Notes: generated by a model from the letters alone, not told the origin. A stretch of DNA of 64,000 nucleotides from Isoetes taiwanensis (GCA_021234155.1 JAJEKV010000065.1:1745567-1809566), one strand, 5' to 3'. Shown: positions 12,870 through 25,949, counted from the first letter of the stretch. A program made the numbers and translations.

Positions 12870-15170
12870 AAGTTAGGTATATAGTAAAAGAGGATTAGAA
12901 TATTGTATGAAATAAATAATAGAAATGCATAATACACACTTTTACCTCATACGCTTCTTGTCGTGCATTTAACTCAAAGGTCGGACGAGAGGTGGAGCAT
13001 TTGGCATCAAACCGTACTTCATTTTGTGATCTCGTCTCGTGGTATACATTCTTACGCTAGTGCCTTTGCATTGTTTGCACCAGGTTGTCGTCTTTGCCCT
13101 AGCAAAGTCGGCTCCAATGGATCATCTCGAAGCCAAGTTTTTGTTGCTTGTCTTTTTTCTTGATGCGGAAGATGAAGAAGTTTCATTTCTATAGGCAAAG
13201 ATAAATACCCAAGTGATCAAATGGCTGCCCAAACCAAAATGAGAGAGAAAGAGTTAGAGATCAAAACCTTAATGCTCGAAGCTCATCAATAGGCGGCGTT
13301 GAAGATTTATTGGTTGACGAAGTGGACCCACTGGGATGCTCGGAGATGCTCATAGCGGAGTTGCTAGGTTGCTCGGAGGTGCCGGATGCATTCATTGAGA
13401 GAACCTTTGGGGTGCTCATGGCCGGAGTCATTGAATGTCTTGTGAGATATAAGCCAAAAACCCAATAAAAAACCCACTAATAGTACATAACAATAAAAAA
13501 TACCACTAACACACATATATAACAATTTAAAAAAATACAAACATTTTAACAATGGACACACATATATAACAATAATAAAATACAAGCATTTTAATATTGG
13601 ACACGTGTTTAGCAACTAGGTATTTTGTTGATCAACAAGCTGACGTTACACAATACATAGGTGGCATGGGGCAATCGCCAGGACAATTTACAAAAGCAAG
13701 CATGCGGGCCAATTACAAATTCCTAGTGCAATTTTCTTTACACTAGAATGGCACAACTTTGGTACAACTATGGGGAACATGTAATGCTAGTTAGCCTTAT
13801 GGGGAACATCTTGTGAACATATTTATGCAAAAGCTTGGCTTGATGCATAAAACCAGTGTGTTATATTTGTCAAACCCATTAGAATAACATATAAGTACTT
13901 CAATAGTTGTAGTGATAAAACTGTAATAGAATGGATAGTGGCAATTTGGTGTCTAATAAAGCGTCGGATAAAAAGGGGATAAAAAATAAAAAGGGGATAA
14001 AAAAGTGGCGTTCTTTAATCTTCATTTTCTCTTACCTAAAATAATCCGCCCGCCAAATTCACCGGCGTTTGCTTTCTTGATGGAGATCGAAATACGATCG
14101 AGATTAAGCTTGAGAGAGAGGCGACCCAATCTTGAGCAAGAATCTTGAGCAAGGTTAAGCTAGAAAAGAAAGAGGAGACATAATAAGTAAGCATTTTTTA
14201 ACCCTAAGTTATTTTTTTATCGCCTTCCCTTCGGTAGCGCCTTCCATCTCTTTCATTGAAGAAATACCCAATGAATAAGAGGTCTCGCGATTCGTATGGA
14301 TGCATTCGATCTAGATCGAGCTCAGTTCTTCAAGATTCTTTGTTCTAAGTGTTGTATTATCGCTTCCACGAACACTATGAAAAAATACCCGTTCCTTAGC
14401 GGCATCAGCGATGGAGTCAATTTAGTATTATATATCTTTAAGCTGGCGGGCTTTTGGAGATATGGAAATGAGCTTACCTAGTGCACGACCGACCTACGGA
14501 AAATTCTAGTGGACCATATGGGAATTCTTGAGAAGGTGTGTTGCAAGCTTCAATAGCATGCCATTCACATACAGTAGCCACAATTAGTAAGCTTATGAGA
14601 TATGGATGTAGCTCCATTTAGGCAGAGAAATAACCACGAGATTTGAGCTGCCGGAATTAATCGCCACATACCAAAACCCAATCGGGTAAACTATCTAACT
14701 CTAATTTAAATAAAAATACACACTTACAAATAGGGCCGGCTTTCGAGGAAAGTTGAGATTTTCAGGAGATGAAAGGAGAAGCATAAGGAATACAGCCTGA
14801 GTTGCAGTAATGGTAAGTAAAGAGAGAGTCAGGAAAAGGCGCCTGCGCTCGCTGATCTTGTTTAGCTGGTGTCTTATCTGCATATATTCTGCTAGAAGAA
14901 TATGGCGCATCCTTTGTTTCTGATAGCATGTTAAGAAAACCATCGAGGTGCAATGTTTGAAGAGAGCACATGAAGGCTATGCTTGTAGAAGTCTTCTGCA
15001 AAGTTAACTATCTAGTAACAGTAAAACTGCTGAAGGCTTTTACTTACAAGATTAAGTCATTTCCTTCAAGATTATATGCACTTATCTTGTCCACTTATCC
15101 TTCGGATGCACTTATCTTGTCCACTTATTTGTTCGTGAGACTTTTCTTAATCTAACTATTGGCTTATGTT
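12870..15170. other. Central CACTA region between divergent genes
   Basis: Short unconnected frames occur but none is recognisable. On the minus strand a piece near 13030-12965 (KYGLMPNAPPLVRP) may be an upstream exon of the SET-like gene. 13450-14040 is AT-rich and lacks genes. 14040-14200 (purine-rich, GATCGAGATTAAGC) could be the shared promoter or 5' leader of the plus-strand TNPA-like gene. Confidence 0.3.
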
Positions 15171-15175
15171 TTTAG

Positions 15176-18100
15176 TGGCTCCAAGGAGAGCTCAAAAAGC
15201 AGGGGAAACCTCACGAACAAGACATGAGGATAGTGAGGAAGAGGATTCTATGGACATCACTAGAATCGTTGGAGAAATGGAGCATTCGGACTTGATTAAA
15301 TTTAAAGCTGACCCTTGACAAGCGGCTTGCACATATTGGTACTCGTCGCGGACCTCTAATGGAAGGCGAGGTTTGGGGCTTGTCCAAAAACGAGAGAAGA
15401 TCAAGGTATTTTGTGAACCACTTCATGTTTTAAAGATGCACTTGCTAACTTTGTCCTTTCATTTGTTGTCGCATTGAGAAATCCCGCGAGTGTAAGATCC
15501 ATTAATCGCATGACAAGTGAGAATGAAGAAGAAGATGAAAAAAAAGGATGATAAGCGCAAGTGATGAGGGGGACGAGGAGCCAAATGAAGATTATGAAGT
15601 TACTTTTCGTTCGTCTTCCTAAAGAGGAAAAGGTAGATGCTTATTTGCATTTTGTGAATGCATTGTTGGATGATATTATTATATTTTATTGTGCATTATT
15701 ATTAATAACTATTAGTTGTATATTATAGGTGACTATGGTGCAAGGAGGGAGATACATCTAGATGAGAATGGGACGGACATGGAAGACAGACCCTCGGCCA
15801 TGCGGTGAAAGTATTTTACCGCGAGATTGATAAAGATTGGAAGAAGGTGGATGAGATCTCCAAAAAGAGACTAGTGAGACACATGGAGAAGCGTTTTGGT
15901 AAAGGTTTATTTGCTTCTGATATACTAAAGAGGGCAGCTCGAATATTCAATCATTGGAAGTAAGCTACTATTGTATTTTATCATGTTTTATTTTTTTCTT
16001 CATTATTTAATATTGTTGTCATGTTGTGTAGGGATTGGTTGCGTAGGAGTAATAAGAAAATAGCCCCAAACCACGTTAAAGATGCTGTGTGGGACAGATT
16101 TCTTGCAGATAAAAAGAAGCCACGTCACCAACAGAAAAAGGCAGCGGCAGCAAGAAAACCTAATGGCGAAAGAATAGGACGGCGGGGACATGCTGGAATC
16201 GCTGCGGATTATGTAAGTACCATGTTTCTTTGCAAATACATTGACTGAATACCATGTTTCTTTGCAAATAACATGCTTCATTCTTCATTTACTAGCTTCT
16301 GCTGTCCTCTCCCTAAAGCTTTTTGTCTTTTATATAATCCAAAATGTTTCAGTAATGGAAGCTCAGATCCTCGCGTACAAGGCTACAGAAATGTGCAAAG
16401 AACTCCTGTCAGCTTCCGCAAGTGGATTCTCTGCGGACAGCCCAAGAAAATTGGCCAAACTCAAAAGAGACCATGAGATCCCATATGTGTGAGCTTAGGT
16501 TGCCTATCTCGTGTCACAGTCTGCATTCCATATGCCTTACTTATGTGTTCAAGCATCATCACACTGCCCCTCTCCTTTCAAGCCAATCTCTAAATAATGA
16601 GTCTCTTCAGAGCGGGCACGCCTATATCTGAACTTTGCAGTTATTATTCAAAAATATCGTATGAACTTGAGCGAGAAGAGTTATTATTCAAAAATATCTG
16701 GCCCAAGATCATGCTTGAGGTTCTCCACTCGGTGCTTGGCAAAGTGCATACTCCATAGATCTTCCCTTTTTATTCATAAATGGTTTCACAACAAATGGTG
16801 CTGGTTTATAGCATGAGTCTGCTACAAGGTAAGGCTGTATTTCCATATTCTTAACCTGTACTTTTGGCCATGCAAGAATTTCCCGTGCACAAAGCTTTTG
16901 CCACAGTGGACTGTAACTAAAGTCTCAGTTCTTTGGATCTGTCTTCTAACATGTTAACTGGCAGAATTTCAAGTTGGCTTGGAAATCTTACTTTACTTAA
17001 TCTCATTGCATCAGACAATGGCTAATATCTCCCCTCGGAATTTAGATGAGAAGAACGATATGTTAACTTGATTAGTGGAAAAGGGTCTCTAATGTCTGCA
17101 GCTCTAGAAGATCAGAAGATGGACGACAAAGAACAAGCAAGTTCTGTTATTTCTGATGAAGGAGGGCAGAACCATCAAGTAAAGGAGAAACGAAATCTTC
17201 TCTTACTTGCAGAAAAATGAGTGTGTATTTATCTGTCTCTTTCAAGTAGGCCCATTATATTCCCATCTGTTATCTGCCAACCAGATTATCATCGATCTCT
17301 TGTGACACTATCAAGTTTTTTCTCGTGAAGAAGGTACGCTTAAGAACACCATTAATTGCATGTCTTCTGGCTTGTTAGACATTATGACATTTGAGGTCAT
17401 AGACGGCGATGAATGTTGTATGCCTGAGAATCCCTGCCTGTATGTCTGCTCTTGCGATTTGCTCCTAGACCCCTGCCATCTTCTTCCTTCGTAACAGCAC
17501 ATTCTTCTCCATAGCTTTGCACACTTATCCAGACAACTCAATTGTGTGGATTGCCTAAAAAACAACTCATTGTTTCGTTTTGGACTTCTCAAAAGAACAA
17601 GCCTTCTGTCTCCATTCATCATTTAACAACGCCTTGACTTGAGAACTTTGAGCCTTTTTCCCAATGCATTTTATTCTAGTTCAGAAAGAATACATTCCCT
17701 TCAGTATCTTTTCAATATTATTAGACTTATAGTCTCTTGGATAGAAAAACTGGTGGTTTTCATGCTACAGTGCTAGAGGTCGCAAGGGAAACTTGAGAGA
17801 TGATGATCATGTAGAAGTAAAGCTAATGAGTTTCACGGAATTGGCTTTGGATCTTTGATGTGCAATCATGAATAGGATGCTCCGCGCTGTGCCGTGCCGC
17901 CATAGCAAATTGAGTGGTAAGATCCCTGGTGGCGCGAGGCAGGGACACTTGAGAATCTGAAGTGTTGAATAGGATAATAATTCATATCCTAGGAGAGGGA
18001 TCATATGAGCTGCTGGATAGAACACTGATCCCAGAAGAACATACAATGGGCTGAATTCGGCGGCGCCGCAGCGAGAAGAACCTTTGTCCAAAAGTGGCAC

Positions 18101-19555
18101 CTTAAAGGCCTTCTAAGATAGGAAAAGATCTATCTAACAGTAACTTCCCTGAGGACTGAAATCCCACAGCTGGACAGAGCTGTCTGAGAGAGAGGCAGCA
18201 ATGTAGGTATCATCAGCAATCATGTCTAACAGGCCGTTGTTAAGTTTCTCTTCCATTCTGTAAAGCCATGATCCTGTTGTCGCTTCCCAGGCATGAATAG
18301 TGCCTGATATGCTCAGAAATGCTTGGCAGGAATTGAGGGCTCCAAACACATCATTTCTGACTGATCTGAACCTTAGATCTGGAAAAGGGGCTTATATCAG
18401 AAAGGCAGCAGTATTTCAAGGCAAGGTTATTTCAACAAGGTTATTTACCATGGAAAGGCAGTTGCTTCAACAAGGTTATTTCCAGAAAAAAAGATTAATG
18501 TACTTAGATGAACTAGGTCCATCTAATTATACAATGAACCTCAATGCTGGTCATTGAATACATGTGGACAAGTGTTATATCAGAATCTCGGACCAGCATC
18601 ACCCATTCAGAGCTAAGACAAAGAAAAATGATCGCCTGGATTTGGATCATCAATCAAAGATTTTTCTTGACTAACTCTATTTTTTTATCTTATGTAGTTC
18701 CGAGATTGGGGTGCTTACCCTTCTGCAACAACTATGGCAGCGATAAAGAAGAAGAGATCATACAGGGCATATCGAGAATCTCTAATTGCCGAAGGGAGAA
18801 TTCCTGGAAATGCAAGCTTTTGTATTCGTTTTGTTTAGTTCTAATTTCTGATTTTTTTTGTTCTTTCTGATCAAATGTGAGAGCTCAAAATTTCTGATTT
18901 TTTTGTTCTTTTGTAGTTTGAGGCGTTGCATTTCTTAGGAAAGAAGGGCGAGAGGAAGAATAAGCAGCGAAGAAGAAAACATTTGAAGGTAATTTCTACT
19001 TTGTAGCATTCTGATATATTCGTCTCTCATCTTAAACAACTTCTGTTTTAGGAAGCAAACACCAAAGGCGCCAAGATCGAAGGGAAGAAGAAGCACTAGC
19101 TCATGTGGATCTAGAAGGCGAGCCAGCCCATGTCGTTGAGGAAGGCGAGAATGCCCATGTAATTGATGGAGGTGGGCAAGAAGTGGAAGGAGTAGAGGAG
19201 ATTAGAGCGGAAGATGTGGAAGATGATGTGGGGATTGCGGTGGAGTTAAATTGTCGTGTAGATGCCCCCGATTTGCCACATGAAGATGTCTGCGACATTG
19301 ATGCCTTCTACGACCTTGATTATGGAGAAGGGATTGGAGAGTGCAAGGAGTATGGAAGAGATGATTATGAAGAAGAGAAATGATGTGGAGGAGGGCAGCA
19401 AGAGAAGTGATAATGCATCCACATCGAGACAAAAAGGGAAGAAGAGCAAGACTCGAGGACTTAGCAGAAATTTGGGTTCTGAATTTGTAGATGGGACTAT
19501 TGCACGGAACATTGCGCAATATAAGTCACTTCGAAAGACAAAGAGGTCGACATGA
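15176..19555 (+). pseudogene. TNPA-like / plant En/Spm family accessory protein gene of the CACTA
   Basis: Several plausible exons on the plus strand resemble the plant transposase family that accompanies TNPD. They are: an acidic/basic start (APRRAQKAGETSRTRHE, EDSEEEDSMDITR, from about 15177); LAHIGTRRGPL (about 15330); VFYREIDKDWKKVDEISKKR and FNHWK before a GTAAG donor (15810-15960); a basic block DWLRRSNKKIAPNHVKDAVWDRFL with KKPRHQQKK (16030-16215); FRDWGAYPSATTMAAIKKKRS (about 18700-18760); GKKGERKNKQRRRKH (18935-18990); and a very acidic tail (19100-19380). The order fits a DNA-binding protein for the subterminal repeats. Frames are broken in places and the ATG is not identified. The gene is divergent from the transposase, and a captured exon lies in its middle. 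Confidence 0.55.
18134..18378 (-). pseudogene. Captured WD40-repeat exon (C-terminal) inside the CACTA
   Basis: After a TTTTCCAG acceptor (18381-18379), 81 codons encode FRSVRNDVFGALNSC, then SGTIHAWEATTGSWLYRM and DTYIAASLSDSSVQLWDF, ending SPQGSYC and a TAG at 18134. The H.WE..TG and SDSSVQLWDF units are WD40 blades. It lies antisense within an intron-like stretch of the TNPA-like gene. CACTA elements are known to pick up host gene pieces, so capture is the simplest reading. Similarity to F-box/WD40 proteins is possible but not shown. Weak frames at 16350-18100 may belong to the same captured fragment. Confidence 0.55.
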
Positions 19556-19849
19556 GTACTTTCGCAAAATGTGAACTCTTCAAGTTTTGATGTGTTTCTA
19601 ACACTTTGCTCTTACTATCTTTAATGACTACTGATTTGTATTCAAGTCTTAAGTTTTGACTACTTGTAATGACTACTTATTTGTAATCAAGTCTTTATCT
19701 TTACATTTTGTCTTTTATTCAATTGTATGCATTTGTTCACAAATGTCAATCGCATTTTATTCGATTTTATCTGTTGTAACAAATATTAATTCTTTATTAT
19801 GTCTATTGTAACGAATGTTAATAGAATTATATCTTATTTGTTATTCGAC

Positions 19850-20330
19850 TAATAACTAATGTCGTGGCCAAATAACTTTGATGATTGTCGACTATTGCAC
19901 GACCAATCGTCGACTAATAATTGACCCATATTCTAACTATTTCTATGGCGAATTTTTTGACTAAGGATTTGACTAAGTATCGACTAATATCATGACTAAA
20001 TATCTAAGTAATACATTGACTAATTACGTACCTAATTAGTGACTAATTAGCTATTTAATAAACTGACTAAGTAGCCCGACTAACAAAATAAGATTACATC
20101 TATTACATTGACTAGTCATCTGACTAAATTGTTGACTAAGAAACTGACTAAACATATAACTAATAACATGACTTTTACTCTGACTAATCTTCTGACTAAT
20201 CTTCTGACTAATATTCTGACTAATATTCGTCAGATAAAACTCGTCACTTCATTCGTCAGGAATATGGTTTGGGCACTTGTCTATTTTACAAAGGCTCTCT
20301 GACTAATGTTATGACGTTTAACCATCATTC
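19850..20330. repeat. CACTA right subterminal repeat array
   Basis: About 480 bp with dense GACTAA/CTGACTAA motifs, including runs such as TTCTGACTAATCTTCTGACT at about 20188. It mirrors the left array and is the expected binding platform for the TNPA-like product. Confidence 0.85.
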
Positions 20331-20343
20331 TCTTGTAGTGCAT

Positions 20344-21850
20344 CATTTGTGTTCCTTGTACTCAGCAGGTTATGCGGAAAGGTCATAGCTCTTGAGGTTC
20401 GCCAGAGGCGGCTTCTCCCAAAACATCTTTTTGCCGCAGCCCCGAGGAAGTTAATGAGCCTGCCTGCCTGCTGCTCCAATGTCGAGCATTGTGAGATGCT
20501 TGCCAGGTCCTCCATAAGCATCTGGGAGTAAGTACGAGCGTGCTCATTGTCCAATCTGAGCTGGGCCATGCGAGGATGTGTTGTACAAGTGGCTGAAGAA
20601 ATCTGACAAGCCAGCAGCAAGAAGAGTGGCAGGTGGTTTGAGTCCACATACTCATCCCTACCATCTATTCCCACTCGGAAATGCTTGACAAGATGTATGT
20701 CTTGCTTGGCAACTAATACATAGTCCACCACGTTGTACCAGCCTCCCTGGTTCTCTTGCCTGCAAGTGTGCTGGCAAGAGGACGGCCACTGTGCTAGTCC
20801 ATTGCAAATAACTAAGTCAAAGGTACTGCAAAGTAACAACAGCTGCCTTCCATAGCACGAGACCTGAATGTCAGCTGATGCCAGTGGCCAAGCTCTTTTT
20901 GAAGGGTTCATTTGCAACACATCATCTGCCAAAGGGTCAAATCTCGTTGGTTGTTCTGTGTCAGTGCGTGCATTGAAGTCTCCAACGAGCATGACACTAC
21001 CCCACTGCTTGTGGTGCTATATGTCATCGTATAGATTGACATAGGGCTCCAATCTATCCACATCCGAGTGGGCGTGATAGAAGTTTCTCTCGGCATGTGG
21101 GAAGTAGCAGGCCTTCTCTCTGCCGCGCACCCATGCCAGAGGTACATGTTATGCTTGTCTGTCTTGCATAGGAAAACTGATTGTGCCAAGGCAGTCCGGT
21201 AATAGCAGACGATCCCTCCGTGTCCCCGCTTTTCTGTGCATTCATTGAAGATGGAGTAGCGCTAGTATCCTGGCAAGTCAGGTAGCCTATATCCAGTATG
21301 CTCCCATGTGGTCCATATCGGTGGCAACCGAGTTGAGACTGTCTCCCTTCTGCCATGGGAAGCCTCGACAATTCCAAGAGACCACGTGCAGGCACAATCC
21401 CTATTTGCTGGCAGGAGCTGCAGCTGTAGATTTGATGGTGGTAGCACAAGGGATGGTGGTGGAGGTGGAGGCAGCATGTCGCATGCCGGCATTGGCAAGT
21501 GGGGCCATTGTAGCAGGATGTGTGACTGAGTCACAGCAAAAGGGCCTCGAGAGTTCGAGGTGCCTGCATCAGCGTTTGGTGGCCTGAGATCTGCATCCTT
21601 CCTCGGACCAACCTTGCTGCTTCTCCCTATTTGCAAACACTCTTGACTTTCTCCAACTCATGCCTGCGGTCCTCTTGTTGTGTCGGAGTCAGATCCCAGT
21701 CCACGTACCAAGTGCCTACCCTGGCGCGGGATGACTGCTCGCTCTTGCGTGTCCCTGAGTGTGAAGATAACCACCCGGGAGCGGTCAGAGAGCTGGGCTC
21801 CATACGGCCCGCCCTAACAATGTGTATGGGCATATGGAATGTCATCCAGG
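20344..21850 (-). mobile_element. L1-like LINE (copy A), 5' half: endonuclease domain
   Basis: Minus-strand frames encode the apurinic-type endonuclease of a plant LINE ORF2. They contain ACYFPHAERNFYH (about 21090), the catalytic block MLVGDFNARTD (20992-20960), VDYVLVAKQDI (about 20720) and the DSNHLPL motif (about 20645, normally SDH.P). A Pro-rich frame at 21262-21636 and a weak frame at 21627-21845 may be the start of ORF2 or the end of ORF1. The copy is cut at 20343 by the CACTA; its RT half continues at 7057. Confidence 0.8.
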
Positions 21851-21879
21851 CCAGGATCTGTGTTTGGAGTCGGTTGATG

Positions 21880-22088
<209 letters not shown>

Positions 22089-22099
22089 GATTAGATTAG

Positions 22100-22789
22100 A
22101 TGGCCTCAATTAGAGGATCGATCTTGAGCACTGGACCGGATATAATTGCCTCAATTATGAAGATATGAGACTCCATGGAACAATCCAGAAAGGAAGCTGC
22201 AGCCAGGGAAGCCGAAATGGTAGGCACTCTTAAACATATATCAAACACTTTGGTTGAGTTGAAAACAGAAAATAGAGATATATCTAGAGCTTTGGCATAG
22301 TTGAAAGCTGAAAACCAGGAATGATGGGATGAAGTTGAAATTCTAAAACACACAAAAAATAATGTGTCAGAGCAAGCAGAGGTAGGAGCCACTGAATCTT
22401 AGAAGGATATAATGGAAAAAATGAATTCTCGTATGAATAATGTTCCAGAGCAGCAAGAGAGGGCCAAACGTGCTCTAAACCTCAGAATTTATAGTATATC
22501 AGAGAGCGTGGATGAGAATATTCAGCAAGAAGTGAATGATATATTTACCAGCAGTCTTGAGCTACCATATATAAGCATTGCTGAAGCCTATCGAGTAGGA
22601 AAGAAAGGGGAGAAGCCAAGAAATGTGATTGTCAGATTCCATGGAAGAGGAGATCAGATGAGGGTGTTACAACAAGGATTTAACCTGAAGGGTCAGAATA
22701 TATGGATTAATGAGGACTTTACTCAAGAGCAGTTCCAGCAGCATAAATTGGAGTTACAAAAATTTAAAGCAGGCCCCACAAAGCAATAA
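22100..22789 (+). pseudogene. LINE ORF1 (coiled coil plus RRM-type RNA-binding protein), with premature stops
   Basis: The frame opens at ATG 22100-22102 and closes with TAA at 22787-22789 (229 codons). The first third is heptad-like (EAAAREAEMVGTLKHISNTL, LKTENRDI) and contains about five in-frame stops. From 22412 it is clean: MEKMNSRMNNV, then NLRIYSISESVDENIQQEV, AYRVGKKGEKPRNVIVRFHG and GQNIWINEDFTQEQF. This matches the RRM and C-terminal parts of L1-type ORF1 proteins, which coat LINE RNA as trimers. The stops mean no full ORF1p could be made from this copy. Confidence 0.75.
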
Positions 22790-22835
22790 AAAAGCAGTAT
22801 GGAGTCGGAGTAAGGTTCACATTGAGGAGGATGAA

Positions 22836-25800
22836 TAGGGACTAGAGACCATTGGGCTACTGGCATGGAATATCAATCATCAAAGCAATGGGAAGATTGC
22901 AGAGATGGGGGATATTCTAGCATCTATCGATATGGTATTCTTCTTAGAGACTTGGGAGCATAAGGAGAGTGGTCTCTCTGATATACCGGGTTTTGTAGTT
23001 TTGCATTTAATATGGCACAAAAAGGGATGGTGTAGATGAGGGTTTTGAAGGGATAGCTTGCTATATTAGAGCAGAGATGGCACATCTAGCAAAGGTCACA
23101 AAGAGACGAGAATCCAAGCAGTATATTTGGGTGGAATTACCAGGGAAACAAGGTAAAATTTATGTGGCCGGATGTTATTTCCCACCTCTACAAAAGCTTA
23201 CATACCAGAAACATGGATTGGACATGGAGGACCCATTTCAACAACTGGAGTTAGATAGCCTTGAACTAATGGAATCAGGGGAAATTATATTAGTAGGTGA
23301 CTTTAACGGTAGAACTGCTGGAAACAGGCCCCCTTAGTGAGCAGCAATGGTGATCCAGTTTGGATAGATCAGATGCATGAATATGAGCTGGAATTGGCAG
23401 GGTGGGATTGGATAACCTCAGATAAAAACAATGCCCTACTGCAATGGGAAACCATTTGTTAAGTATGTGCGGCGGACTCAATTTATTAATTAATAATGAC
23501 ATAAGGAGATTTCCAGGCACCCATCATTGCACTTGCAAAGGTAAGAGTATAGTGGATTACTTTATTGCATCTGAGCAATTTGTAGAGCAGATCACATACT
23601 TGCATGTAACGTGCCAATAATTGCACATATCTCTATTACTGGAGTAGTGCGGCACTATGCACTTGTCAATATAGATCGTATTCATGTTAATCAAAGAAAA
23701 AGAGAGAAGTACATGAAGTATTGTGAGGAATATATGATAAGTGCAATTTGGCCAAAGGAGGTGGCAATGATGAGCGAGGTTTTGACCTCCTTACTAATAA
23801 GTGCAGCAAAAAAATGCTTTGATTCAGCGCGCAAAAAAAAAAGAGTTGCCACATAATGGCTGGTTCGATGAGGAGTGTAAGCTAAAAAGAATGCAGTATA
23901 AGGGTTCCCAAGGGCAAGAAAGACTGCAACTGATCAAAGAATTTAAGACTATTATTAGACGCAAAAAAAAAAGAGCATTTCTAGCCCTCAAACAGGAAGA
24001 ATTGGTCACAAAACTGTTGGTCGACCCAAATCAATTCTGGGAAAAGGTGAAGAATAGGAAGCAAAATAACAAACAATTATCAGGACCTTATATGCCAGAT
24101 TAGAAAGCTATACCATGTTGACACCATCTCAACTGGAGAGCAACCAATCAAATCTGAACTTATAGTTACAATGGATGATGTGCAGGAAGGGTTAGAAAAA
24201 CTTGCTAATGGAAAAGCAGCCGACTCCTTGGGTCTAGTGGCTGAAATGTTTAAATGGGCAGGTGAAGGGGTGGCCAATAAAATAATGGAGATGTTTAATG
24301 CTGCAGTGCGAGAGGGGTTCCCACCAGCATGGCAAGTTAGCAAAGTTGTTCCTATTCATAAAGCAGGTGATGTTCGAGACCCGAATAATTACCGTATGAT
24401 TATAGTAAGTAACTTATTTGCAAAACTCTTTGCCAGTATTTTAGAGAATAAAATAAGTGTTTGGGCTGAGCAACATGATGTGCTGGCTAAAGGCCAGGCA
24501 GGGTTTAGACCCGGAAAATGCACAATTGACCATTTGGTCACTTTTAGAGCGATGATGGATACAGTCAAAGGGACTCGAAAGCCATTGTTTGCAGGCTTCG
24601 TAGATTTCTCTAAGGTATTCGATATGGTACCCAAGGATAACTTGTGGGAGAGCTTGGAGCGTATAAATGTGCCTATACATCTGAGAAGTGCAGTGCGAGT
24701 ACTATATGAGAAGGTATTAGTCATGTTGTCTTTTCCACTTGATGGTCAATGTAAAGAGCAGGTGGAGAGCAGTATTGGAGTCAAACAAGGGTGTCCACTT
24801 TCGCCCACACTCTTTGGTATTTTTATAGATGACATAGAGAGGTGGATATCCACTTATGGGGGGAGAGGAGCTGAACTTGCGAGTTATGTGATTCGGATAT
24901 TATTATATGCAGATGATATCGTCTTGATGTCCAGAAGCAAGGAAGGTATGCAACAACATTTGGATACATTAGGGAGCTTTTGTGATGCAATGGGTATGAA
25001 AGTGAATCTGGGTAAGACTAAGATTGTGCTCTTTGGGACTAATCTAGATAAAAATTATTCATTTACATACAAGGGAGAGGTGATGGAGATCACAGACTCA
25101 TATAAGTATTTGGGGCTTATTGTGGATAAACATTACCGTTGCAATCACACAGTGGAGCAAAGGGTTAATGGTGAAATAAAGGCGTTGTTTGCCATGCAAA
25201 AGGAGTGCCTAAAAGCTGATATTTGGAACTTTGGCTTAAAACGGACACTATTTAATCCCTTAGTGCAGTCGGTGGTTCTATATGGTTGTGAAGTTTGGGG
25301 CCCTGGACTCTCCTTGGAGTTATGGCAAAAAATAGGAAGGATACAGAAAAAGTTCTTATACAGTAAGCTTGGGGTTAAATTGCAAACTCCATATGATTTG
25401 TCTCTGGCAGAATGCGGGATGATGCAATTAGAAGGGGAGGCTTTATGCAGATAACCTATCTGAGCAGAATAGGAAACCTGGATGAAGAGAGCTACCCAAG
25501 GCTAGCCTTGAAAGTAACATTTGACAAAGGGTGGTATGCAGATGGGATAGTCTGGTTACGGAAATGGGGGATATTGATACAAGACTTGGCAAGAAATAAA
25601 AATAGAATTCAGGAATGGGTTCAGGCAAACGTACGGGAAAGAGTTTGGTATGCACCGGTGTCAAAATGGCACATTATTAAGAAGGAAATGAATCCTATGC
25701 TGCTAGAAATGAGCTATTTAAATGAGAATATTTCCCGGTCCAAGAGACATGCAATTTGCGGGATGCGACTCAGCGCCCACCACCTGGATGTAGAAGTATG

Positions 25801-25900
25801 GAGATGGTTTAACATACACTCGGAGTACCGAACTTGCAGGGCATGCGGCTGTGATGAGGTAGAAGATGAAGCACATGCACTCAACTACAATCGCCACATC
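22836..25900 (+). pseudogene. LINE ORF2: endonuclease, reverse transcriptase, C-terminal zinc domain
   Basis: The endonuclease begins LLAWNINHQSNGK (22857), has FFLETWEH and GEIILVGDFNGRTA (about 23280-23325), and holds several frameshifts and stops. RT is one long clean frame (24171-25454, 427 codons) with NGKAADSLGLVAEMFKWA, QAGFRPGKCTIDHLV, FVDFSKVFD and the intact catalytic YADDIVLMS (24906-24932). The KYLGL and LYGCEVWGPG thumb motifs follow. A one-base step near 25412-25450 leads into the C-terminal region with ICGMRLSAHHLDVE and CRACGCDEVEDEAHAL (25834-25880). RT looks much better preserved than the endonuclease. Confidence 0.85.
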
Positions 25901-25949
25901 ATACACCAGTCCATCCTACTCCTCATTATTTTCAGACTCTGACAGCACT

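Larger units (their letters stand above)
7061..20340. mobile_element. CACTA (En/Spm-type) DNA transposon, about 13.3 kb, complete ends
   Basis: The element starts CACTACAAGAGAATGA (7061) and ends with its inverted partner TCATTCTCTTGTAGTG (20340). It is flanked by a 3-bp CAT duplication (7058-7060 and 20341-20343), the hallmark of CACTA insertion. Both ends carry dense GACTAA-type subterminal motifs. Inside are a decayed transposase (minus), a SET-like gene segment (minus), a TNPA-like gene (plus) and a WD40 exon (minus). It sits inside LINE copy A: the endonuclease half lies to its right and the RT half to its left, on the same strand, so it inserted after the LINE. Confidence 0.93.
22100..25900 (+). 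mobile_element. Nearly full-length L1-like LINE (copy B)
   Basis: The element runs from ORF1 (22100) through ORF2 endonuclease, RT and C-terminal zinc region (to about 25890). It then stops abruptly where Ty3/gypsy gag sequence begins, so its own 3' tail is missing. A LINE usually loses its 5' end rather than its 3' end. The 3' loss here therefore points to a later deletion or recombination with the gypsy element. Confidence 0.88.

Noticed and set aside
13900-14040. Possible repeat GGGATAAAAAATAAAAAGGGGATAAAAAA as a regulatory array
   Set aside because: Only two or three imperfect units in an AT-rich stretch; too weak to claim.
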